Below, piece by piece: positions 54,893-64,000 of a stretch of 64,000 bases of DNA. Made by a program: the position numbers and the translations under genes. The notes under the pieces are model-generated. The model was not told the DNA's origin. It was given only the letters and a program-made list of their open reading frames with translations, and made no database searches. Source of the DNA: Serpula lacrymans var. lacrymans S7.9 (taxonomy: Eukaryota; Basidiomycota; Agaricomycetes; Boletales; Serpulaceae); the NCBI RefSeq assembly GCF_000218685.1, contig NW_006763303.1, positions 989,599-1,053,598 of the forward strand, given 5' to 3'. Within the stretch, counting starts at the first letter, position 1; each line of letters begins with the position of its first letter.

Positions 54893-57434
54893 TCACCGTC
54901 CGAATATGAGCTGTGTCATCAGTCGCCTACTGGTCTTGCAACAACCGTGCACACCCCACTCTATACCAAGGCCGAAGATAACCCACGCTATAACAATTAC
55001 CACCAAGCTAGCGATCACAGAGCCCCAGCGCGTATACAAGGATAGGCTCGAATCGATCGGGCTTTTAAGGCTATGCTCCAAAAGCTGCAGCCGAAGTATT
55101 CTGTCCTCCGGTGAGGTCTCCACAATCTCGACGTTCTCTTTCAGGGTATCACTAATACTGCTGGTGCTGCGGTTACAACGCCACAGAAGTTCAATTTCTG
55201 ACCCTAATCTTCGTGGACGAATCTGTGACAGCCGTGCCGCAGGCAGAATTTGCTTCCCGTAAGTTGTGTAACATGCGAGTAGCAGAGCACCGGATACCAA
55301 TACGGAAACAAAAGCGTAAACGAGCCATAGAGTCACCGAACTCGCAAGAGACGCGGTGGGAGAAAGGTCCTGAATTTTGCCTGCGGCTGTGACAATGATC
55401 ACAACAGAAGCTTGGACAACGGACTCTGGAACACGACAAGCGATAAGCTGTGGAGTGAATTAATGGTTCGAGGACTCACTTTTAATAGCGAATCTAAAAA
55501 AGAGGTAAAACATCAGCCATGGAGGCCAAAGGAAATAGACTATGCTCACGCTGTGGCATAGAAACGAGGATCTGGAATAATGTTGCGAATGATTTCTACT
55601 TGAGGTGCCGGTGTAATACTCTGCAGCCAGAAGATTATATCGTCCAAGAGCAAACGACATATTATCTACGTACCTGAGATATAGCGTAGAGTACATAAGC
55701 ACAAACTGTACCGAACATCTTCATACTCAGCTTCAATTGGACATTACTAATGTTAAGAGTCACGTACCAAATGCCGGAACACTGACAGAGAATTTGAGCA
55801 GAAGCATCGACAGCAAAAATGCTAGGCCTGACAAAAACACTACAGAGTTATTATGGGAGGATTTTTTACGTGGTTCAGTGTCAGTCGTTAAGATATAAGG
55901 AAATTAAACGAACAGATCGATATTCGGTGCCCAAACCTGTCGATAAAGATACCCAAGAAAGGAGTTATGCCCACCGGCAAGAGAAGGTAAAAGCTCGATA
56001 CCCAGCCACCAACCACAGCCCCCTTTTTTAGCCTTTGTTGTGCGAACTGCCTGGAATATCAGAATAGTCCAACAGTAAATGAGGTGAAACCGAGGCTCTC
56101 GAAATAAATAAATACGGACGTAGATATCGACAAGAAAGACTGCATGCCCGAGTTTTCAAAGACGGAAAAGAGGACGACAATCCAAAACGTAAGTGGAAGG
56201 TGTCGTACCGCCGCAATCCTAATGGCCGTCGATTTTACGGTCCTAGCGTCTGTATTCTGCTTTCTGTTACGAGCAGTTTGGTCTATGACATTATACTGCG
56301 ACTGTAAGTATCGATCCAAGAGGAACACAGCTATTGCACATAGAAAGGAGAAGAGGCTAATGGCAGAACTGATCCAAAGTGGCCATGCAAAAGATCCTAG
56401 TTTTTTTGAAATCACATTTGCCGTGCTTTGTCCTACAAATTGAGCCAAATTTGCCATTGACCTTGAGGCAAAGTTTCAATACATAAATAAACGTATTGGT
56501 GGTTGATTTGGGCCTACCAGATCATTCCTTCATGGGGAAGAAGAAGGTAATAAATGTAATGCATGGGAGGATCAGAATCTGGTTAGTGAGATTGGATTTT
56601 TGATTGGTGTATTATTTCCTCACCAATTGAAAATGCAAGTCCCTTCCCGGGAGCGAAGTAGGTTGCAAAAATCCTATGTTGGGCGTTGTCTAGCGAACCA
56701 TCGCCAATTGCGGCGATGACTTTGCCGGCGATCAGAACATTGTAGCTATTCAGATGGTTGGTTGCTGAGCCTGCCTCTATCAAAGCTCCTGCCAAGTGAC
56801 AAAATGCCAATATAACTGTCAGCAGCGGACCGCCAAATCTGTCTATGACAAATCCAAAACCGATACAGAGAAAAGTATTGATCTGGAATCAGGGTAAGAC
56901 CATAAACTTCGAAGTAGTAGATGCTGAGGTCCTCACAAGATTAGTAACAGATACCTGAATGCACCAGATAATTGTGAGCTCTTAGTTAGTGTATGACAAA
57001 TAAATGGAACGTACCAAAGCAGCAAACTTGGAGTTATTGATATCTAGATTCTTTTCAATTGTCGTTTTGAGGGCACTAGGTATCGCCTGAGCTAGTAAGG
57101 AAGTTTTGAAAATGGAATAGCCTACGCGATTAGACCCTGGTAATCAGAAAAGAATATGAGACTAGTATTTTAAATGACAGGTGGCATAGCACATACATTT
57201 GACCAATGGTTTCCAACTAATCAATCGCGAATTTTAGTACCTTCTAAGGTAATACTTTTGTGGAAGGATTGACTCACAGGTACACATGCATGTGAGCACA
57301 ATCATGGTAACCTGCCAGGCGAGAGGAAGATTTGGCCTGGGGGGTCCAGCCAGAGGATGTGCATGGGAAAAAGATTGGCCAGAGCAGTCTTCAAGGTCAA
57401 GGGACTTTTTTTTCTCGCTCTGTTCTGGCTTCAT
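54893..57434 (-). CDS. MFS transporter (MFSD1-like)
   Basis: A many-exon minus-strand gene. The start at 57434 (MKPEQSEKKKSLDLED) has a cytosolic N-tail, then NLPLAWQVTMIVLTCMCT (TM1). Identifiable exons carry AIPSALKTTIEKNLDINNSK (57090-57020), INTFLCIGFGFVIDRFGGPL (motif A-like, 56880-56830), LIAGKVIAAIGDGSLDNAQH with RIFATYFAPGKGLAFS (56740-56630), ANLAQFVGQSTANVISKKLG with SFAWPLWISSAISLFSFLCA (56455-56340), WIVVLFSVFENSGMQSF (56180-56130), and a last long exon with LWLVYAFVSVLVSGALLL and VIASLVVIVIAWVIFGLGIE, ending at 54893. GDGSLDNAQHRIF is the signature that points to the MFSD1-like branch. Individual small exons between 56060 and 55450 were not fully resolved. Substrate unknown. Confidence 0.78.
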
Positions 57435-58685
57435 ATCATCAATAGTAAGTACGATATTTGACAATGTAGAGGATAAGTCACAACAATGTGAAGGGGCTGC
57501 TAAGAGCAGCTAGAGCAAGATTGTGCAACCCTCGTCTACTTATAGTGTCTAGTTATATGATTAATATGGTGGTACAAAAAAAAAGGGAACGTCGATACCT
57601 AAGACAGGAGCAGATGGGAGACTTGGTCCTTCAACCGCCTATTCGGTAAACATGACCAAGGCTGATCAGCCCATCATTCGCAAGTATTGATATAAAAAAT
57701 ATGACAACGTTATGAGATGTCAGTTTCAGGATTGCTTGGAAAACAGGCCCAGTAACATCACATGGCACGTTGTTTATCAAGGAATCTGGTCGGAAAAGTT
57801 AGAGAAGCTACTAGTACAGAGCTTGTCACTGTGACATGTGGATCTTGTCTAGAGTTGGTGAATCCCATCTAGATAGATGCGAGATTATGGAAGAGGCCAC
57901 CTCAAACGGAGACAAGAAAACAACCGAGCGTTATAGTCGTTCCCATATCCACGGCAATGTCATCTTATCTGATAAATATGGTAGATCCGCAACCCCAAAA
58001 AGCCAGCCAGACAAAGAAGTGTGCTAGTTCTAGATTCCAGCTGCTATAAGTAGCAGAGAAGGGAGGATCGCAAACAACAGGCCCCACTCAATCCCCTCCG
58101 TTGGGTTTTCAGTCTACTTGTGGCACTCAAACTGCTGCGACCTTAGTCACCGCGATGACAAGCAGTAACATCGACATGTGCACCAGATACGATATGTTGA
58201 AGAATAAATTCAAGACATTAGGCTTGAGCTTTCATGCATACAAATCCTAAAATAATAAGCCCGATAGGTGAGCATCGACATGCCTGAGCAGCGAAAACCT
58301 TGCAAAGCTTGAGCCCAAGTGCATCACACGTCAAACAACGAACATGCAAACTTGGCATATTACAGCATTACAGGCTCACAGGAGACGAACACATGACTTA
58401 TCGTTCCATACCTTTAGTGACCCGGTGTTTCACTGCGAGATCACATGTACACGACCCGGACACTACACACGCCCGATGTCGAACGTCCCCCCAGAAGTTA
58501 TCGATATCATCTTGAATATTATCTTGAAGAATCAAGGTGGTTTCAGGCAAAATAACAAAGTGCCTCTCATAAATATAATGTCCCAAGATACACGTACATA
58601 CGGATTTAATATGTGGGGTAGCAAGGATTGAGACCGAAGGATCTGAAGGTATACAATGACAAGGATTGGTGGCAAGCGAACATAT
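57435..58685. other. Intergenic, no supported gene
   Basis: Promoter of the MFS gene and 3' side of the C2/MUN gene. Short frames such as 58344-58631 (plus) are not recognised. CCAAT- or TATA-like elements were not distinctive. Confidence 0.4.
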
Positions 58686-61600
58686 TCAAGCTTTCGAAGG
58701 TATAGGCGGGACGGGTGGCTGCTGGGCTTGCCTAGGACGCTGAGATCTTCGAAGCTGGTTAGCCTGTGCTCTTTCTTGTTCGGCTTGCATGGCGGTCATA
58801 ATCTGTAACTGCTGGGCTATGAATTCCTGGGTGTTGGCCCTATGTAATTGCAGTAAGCACAAAATGATCATAATCTCGAATATTTTGCCACTACCTCATA
58901 CGAAGAATTCGCATAATAGTCTCCCCATTCGAAACTTCCTTTTCTTGCTTCTTCTCTTTCTTACGTTCCTTGATTGTGCCCAGGTTGCGTTGATTATATA
59001 CGCTCTTCACCCTCTTCTTAACGGGGACTGTTTCGCGTAGACTCTGTTGCATCATACGTACGCACTCCTCCATGAGAGCATCCCTACAACAAAGAATCTT
59101 AAGACACTCGTAATTACAGGCAAGGAGTGGATCTCACGTATGCCAGTCATAGTAAAGTCGGATCGAGACCACGTCACGATATTTCTGATTTTGCAAAGCC
59201 TCTAAAGGAACTGGTCCTTCCCCGCCAGCATAGAAGTAATCTCGCAAGAACTAAATGAGGAAATATTATGCGGAGAACAACACATGGGAAAGAATTCGTA
59301 TAATTCGTACCTTCAGCCACTTAAACACGATATCAACTTCTTTATCACTCAAAGGTTTCATATCGCTGGAAACGTCTGATAACGGAGGGATCAACAAGCC
59401 TTCAACCACTGCCAATATCTCCTTCCAAACTCGTGTCATGACCATCTCCTTTGCGGTGTCGCTAAGATATGTGTTTAGCGTTTGCAGATTAGCATCAAAA
59501 TAATCGAATAGAGGCACGATGGCGCGCTCGATTTCTACATCCGTTAAAGCCTCAGGCCTTACGCGGGACTGCTCCGAGCTGGGTAACGGTATCTGTATCT
59601 CATTAGAATTTGATCCGAGCGCAGAGCGATAGAGAGCAGTGACGTTGCCCAGCGCCTTGTTGTAATCAAGCCCAAGAGTCCCAGCTTTAATGAGGGTCTT
59701 CAGCACATTCCGCGATATAGATTGGCGTATGAATGGGGCCATCTGGGAACAATGGTCAGTCCAAATTTTAGCGAGGACAGTATAGAATGAAAATTGCCTT
59801 GTCGATGAAAATGCGAATCATGTCACCCTCGCTTCTTTTCAAAGATCTGAATGCACGACCAAAAAAGAATTGGATATCATCTTTCTCTCCTTCCATGCTA
59901 ACACGCAGTAATATGCGACCTTGGCTATCAAGATTTATCCATAGATCGTGGGTCAAGAAATCTCCAAAACGCCCGGGATCCAGGCAGATATAGCCTCTGC
60001 CTACTGTGTCATGTTTCCCGACTAGCGCACGGTCCCGGACGCTAGCCATGAGCCAGAGTGGCTTCTCGACAGAGATGTCAAACGTTTCGTCCCCTAAAAG
60101 ACAGACCGATAATTCAAGAACCAGTTTATATATGAAAGCGAGAGCTTACATCTTGGATTTAATGTCTCATATATAGTGCGAGTTTTGGCTAGGCGATTAC
60201 CCGCTTCGTCACTAAGTGTGATGAAAGTATCCAAAAACGATGATGGGCTGCTGTCCAGGGGCACCAAACCCTCTGCAAGAACGATTTTAACAGCGAATAA
60301 GAAGCGCGGCCGCTCCGCCTTATCTGGAACGGGAGGACCATGGTTCTCAAGCGTTTCAGTTATCTTGTCTGCCTGCATCTGATTATACATATTATCCAGT
60401 AATTTGCGAGCGGCTTCAACATTGTTCAGCTTGACACACGACTCAGGACGGAAGTTGAATGGTTCCACTTTTTTCTCGCCAGGAGTTGCTAGCTGCTTGG
60501 CTTTTTCAAGCCAGGCTGAAGATTTTTGGGGCTGAAGATAATCCGTCGGTCGGGGGAACATTTCCGTCATGAACAGTTCCTCCACGCTTCGACAGTATTG
60601 TTCCACTGCTTTGGAGATGGTCTGAAATATCATCAAAACATGAGCGCATTCATCAAGTCAGTAAGCTTTGCCACACCTTTGCCAAACTTGTGAAAAATCT
60701 AGCCTCCTGATAGTCATCACTCCACTCTAAATCTTGTAAGAAGTTGATGGGGCTGCGGAGAGAATCAAAAAGGTCCACAATGGATGAACTATGCCCTTCG
60801 GTATTTTCAGCTTCGAACTTGGAATGGATCAAAAGTAAGCCACAATTCGGTTCACCATTGAACAAGTGTACCTTATCTGCGGCGATGGCCTATTTATAAC
60901 AACGTTAGCTGTCTGAAGGGATGGATGGTAAGTGTTTGCAACTCACAGCCTGAACCCAGTGACTAGTCTTATTATCGGTATCCAGCAGCCATTGGCGAAC
61001 ATAGGGCTCAAAAAATACGCCAAGTCCAAAATCTACGTGTCCTCTTGCGAAACATGTAATGAACTCAAGAGTATTCGTATATGCACGGAAACTTACTTGG
61101 GGCAAAATGCTTCATACATCGACAAGAGTGTTCTTGATCTGCGGTACAACGTAAAAATATCCTGTATGGGGACATCAGGAGTAGGGCCATTCATCGATGA
61201 TTCGAATAAACGTTTTGAAGAGTTCTGAAGGTCAGCAACAAACAATGGAATCTGCACATCTACCACCAGAGAGACAAGATCAATTTGTCTGTGTGAGAAC
61301 GATGAGAACCTTGCATATCCACGTCTAGCATCGGCACATACCCAATTATAGGCTCTGGGAAGCGTTTGTCGAGTTGCTTTGCCGCCTTCTCCAACTCGTC
61401 CGTCATCAGCAAAAGGGGCAGTGCGCGGTTAACACCAGGTGCTGCCTGCAGTTCGTGCATCTTCTCCTCGTAATAGTGTGCAGAAACCACTTTGATCCGT
61501 TCTTGTACGTCGGCGATGCGAGAAGCGATATCATCGTCGAAGCGCTCTATTAAGCCGCTCTCCCGTATATGTTCCAATGTAGACAAATACGGGTCTACTT

Positions 61601-63580
61601 CTGATCGCTTGATATTAGGTACTGCATCCATCGAGTGGTACAGTGAAGAGAGAAAGATATTGTAGAGAGTACCATAAATGCTTGCCAAATATTCGGACTA
61701 ATTGCAATGTGAATAGTGAACAGCACCAAGGAGATCAGTGACGTACGTCTTGAATGGACCATTTTTCGATTTCCGTGTCCTGTACTGCTTTGGAAATAGC
61801 CTGCAGGGCTTCAGGCACACACTCCATCGGAACTTCGCTCCGCTCATAGAACTCTTTGATGAGATCCAGGAAACAGGCTGCGCGGTATGGCTGGCCTATT
61901 CGCCACCGCAACGCACACTCATTAATGAGTTCTACGTGTGGGGCACTAAGAATGCTCAAGGGCACTTCATCGGCATCATCAACCTCAGGACTGGTCATTA
62001 CCTCCAGATCAGCAATGAGACAGTATTCCACTAGACGCTTATAGAACTTCTTGGGATTCGGGGGAATGTAAGTGAAATGGTGTCCCACCGGGACCTCGTC
62101 GTCCCCACCAAATTCTTCATTCACCGTCTCTGGGACACCGTCGGGGTTACTGCTGCTACCAAAAAACGACCGCCTGCTGCTTATGGATGCATGACGAGAG
62201 GCAGCTCCTGGAGACTCTATGCGAGGAGAATGGATGGATCCTGGTCTACCGCTAGACGTTGAGACCGAGGGTAAAGCATCAGACGGGGTGGACTTCGCCA
62301 ATTCTGGATTGAGGGACACTAGTTCCAGCATCAGTTGGGACAAGTGCGATGTCTCTAAAGATCGCCAATGGTTCCATGCGCTATCATTATCAAAGTCCTC
62401 TCTGCGACCCGGAAACGGTGCACCGGCGTTGATGTTTTTCGAGCACGTCTATTGGTACATAAAAAGATAAGCAGATCGTTGAATCAAGTATCTATGCATT
62501 ACTTACTTTCAGATCTGTGAGAGCGGCCTTACAAACGAAATTAGTGTTGCGAGTGATAACCAGTAATAGTACCTCACCTTTTCTGTACAAAACTTCCTCA
62601 TCCGATCGACTTCACCTTGCATGGCGGTCTCTGGAATCTTAAAAAGTTGAGCGACCACCATAACGACAGACATGTCTATAGTATTCATGCTGATCCCTGG
62701 TGGGCCATTGAGAGAATCACGATCCCGGGAGATAGAAGCAGAATCGTAACCAGAGTCGCTGGGGGTTTGTTGGGGCGCTAACTTGGCCTGATATATATCC
62801 AATCTTGAGTTGAGTTCAGGTGAAACATGGCTAACGCCTTTCAAGCAATCGCGAAGCATCTTGACAAACTGCGCAATCTGGTTATTTAGTTCGACTTTCC
62901 ATCCGTCTCCTGCCAGGGTCGGCTCCTTTTTCAGTACACCGGTGGCATGTGTGGCGAACATCAAGATCAATTCTTCTATTTTCCTGTTTTCCTTCATCTG
63001 GCGACGAAAAGCTTCGTTCATGAACTGGCCATAGAATACGGCCATCGTTCTCCGAACCAATTGATCTGAATAACTTTACCTTATGCTCAGTCATAGAAAG
63101 ATTCCTAAGACGTTAACCACGTACGCTGCTTCCTTTCCCATTGCGATATCTTGCAGCTTTTGCTCCAAAACTTTCAGCAGCTTTTCGGGAAACTTAACAC
63201 TCTTTGGCCCATCTCTGATATCTTTGAAAATATCGCCGATTGATATGATGGAACTGGATATTGCACCAGATAATTTCAGATAGTGTTCTTTCTCCTTAGA
63301 CTCTGAGGGGGTAGTGTGGTTATCCTGAACCTTCGGCTGGGTAAGATGATTGAGAATGCTGAGAATGACATTGGCATAAGACTGAGTATAAAGACTCGTG
63401 TTCGTATGTGGAAACTTACGCTACACGTAGCACATAGCTATAAATGAGGACGTCAGTGATAATAGATAGAAGACAAAGAACAAATACGAACTCGAATAGC
63501 TCATCATCTGTAACGCGGTACTTTGACAGACGCTTCTCGTGGGCAGTACTATCGTAGCTTCGTCTGGACAGAGTGGACAT
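58686..63580 (-). CDS. C2/MUN domain protein (Munc13/Git1-like)
   Basis: A large minus-strand multi-exon gene, roughly 1,250 aa. The start is at 63580 (MSTLSRRSYDSTAHEKRLSK). Ordered blocks: ILSILNHLTQPK and GDIFKDIRDGPKSVKFPEKL (63400-63180); MAVFYGQFMNEAFRRQ (63045-63000); FKIPETAMQGEVDRMRKFCT (62640-62580); a Ser-rich disordered insert (SRRSFFGSSSNPDG); RWRIGQPYRAACFLDLIKEF (MHD1 region, 61905-61850); SIYGTLYNIFLSSLYHSM (61680-61630); LFMTEMFPRPTDYL (60580). A C2 domain spans 60064-59810 (VEKPLWLMASVRDRALVGKH, GYICLDPGRFGDFLTHDLWI). The MHD2 region is 59742-59310 (FIRQSISRNVLKTLIKAGTL, YLSDTAKEMVMTRVWKEILA) and a Gln-rich tail ends IPSKA. This order matches fungal Git1-type relatives of Munc13, implicated in vesicle priming or cAMP signalling. 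The junction after exon 1 lacks an obvious in-phase acceptor and needs transcript data. Confidence 0.8.
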
Positions 63581-63896
63581 GGATCTCCGTCGGATGAACT
63601 TTACAGATCAAGTGTTACGAACAGTCGACAGAGGGCAGAAGAAATAAAATGTGCGAATTGCTGTTATGGCTTGTGCCAAGGTGTCAGAGGCGCGAATACT
63701 TAGTATATTGTCAAGCAGCAGCAAATACGGCAACTATCGAAACGCGGCTGTGGGTTATGCGACTATCAACTTACAGTATAGTTATACGTGCGGATAGGGC
63801 AGCACTAAAGCATTGCTTTCATACACGACAGACATATTTAAACAGAGACATTTAACATCGTTGCTTCCCTAGTAGAGCAATATTAGGAACCTCGTA
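63581..63896. other. Short intergenic, promoter of the C2/MUN gene
   Basis: Upstream of the C2/MUN start and downstream of the partial HDEL gene. A 68-aa plus-strand frame here (63649-63855) is not recognised. Confidence 0.45.
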
Positions 63897-64000
63897 TTAT
63901 AGCTCGTCGTGCCCTGGCGTTGGCTGAGGCTTCTCTCCACTCTCTTCCGCTTTCGTGGACGCTGTCTTCTTTACCTTCGCCGGTTTTCTCTTCACCAATC
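63897..64000 (-). CDS. C-terminus of an ER-retained protein (ends HDEL), partial
   Basis: The minus-strand frame enters from beyond the window end and stops with TAA at 63899-63897. The 34 visible residues are Lys-rich (VKRKPAKVKKTASTKAEESG), then EKPQPTPG and HDEL. A terminal HDEL is the fungal ER-lumen retrieval signal, so the full protein is probably a soluble ER resident with a signal peptide outside the window. The basic, proline-containing tail is not one I can assign to a specific chaperone. The frame has coding-like composition, but the HDEL could be coincidental. Confidence 0.55.
   Translation of the reverse strand, partial: LVKRKPAKVKKTASTKAEESGEKPQPTPGHDEL

Noticed and set aside
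1..64000. CRISPR arrays, operons, tRNA or rRNA genes
   Set aside because: The sequence is eukaryotic. No regularly spaced repeats or recognisable tRNA/rRNA structure was seen by eye, although a dedicated tRNA scan was not possible.

Overview
This is nuclear DNA from a filamentous fungus, most likely an Agaricomycete basidiomycete. Almost every recognisable gene is cut by many short GT-AG introns of about 50-60 bases. The mobile DNA is typical of mushroom genomes: a Helitron, Ty3/gypsy remnants, a Plavaka-type transposase relic and a DUF6698-type gene. No rRNA, tRNA or CRISPR array was seen. A 100-base run of N at 38885-38984 marks an assembly gap.

Layout. The left flank (1-16.2 kb) is gene-dense. 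It holds the 3' tip of a truncated gene, a secreted two-module protein, Elongator subunit ELP6, an HSL-type alpha/beta hydrolase, two tandem acid-sphingomyelinase-like phosphodiesterases, and an Ish1/MSC1-type protein whose last exon is a repetitive LEA-like tail. The middle (about 17.1-39.2 kb) is an island of nested and rearranged mobile elements. A 0.4-kb LTR is split by a Helitron. The Helitron coding region is interrupted by two copies of a 1.7-1.8-kb repeat that carries its own ORF. One of those copies has a further 626-bp insert flanked by a 7-bp duplication. Right of the Helitron lie a decayed gag-protease, a third copy of the 1.7-kb repeat, a solo LTR with a perfect 5-bp target duplication, a DUF6698-type gene broken into two oppositely oriented pieces, and a Plavaka relic. 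The right flank (40.3-64 kb) is gene-dense again: an APC amino-acid permease, a proline/serine-rich intronless protein, an aldo/keto reductase, adenylate kinase 6 (FAP7), a small multi-pass membrane protein, an MFS transporter, a C2/MUN (Munc13/Git1-like) protein, and the C-terminus of a protein ending in HDEL.

The flanking genes are unrelated housekeeping, transport and secretion genes, not a biosynthetic cluster. The only clear functional grouping is the tandem sphingomyelinase pair. The most unusual material is the ORF-bearing 1.7-kb repeat family, the nesting and inversion history of the island, and microexons of 6, 7 and 10 nt whose reality is supported by reading frame and by paralogue comparison. 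All exon boundaries were read by eye from splice signals and protein continuity; no alignment or database search was run.
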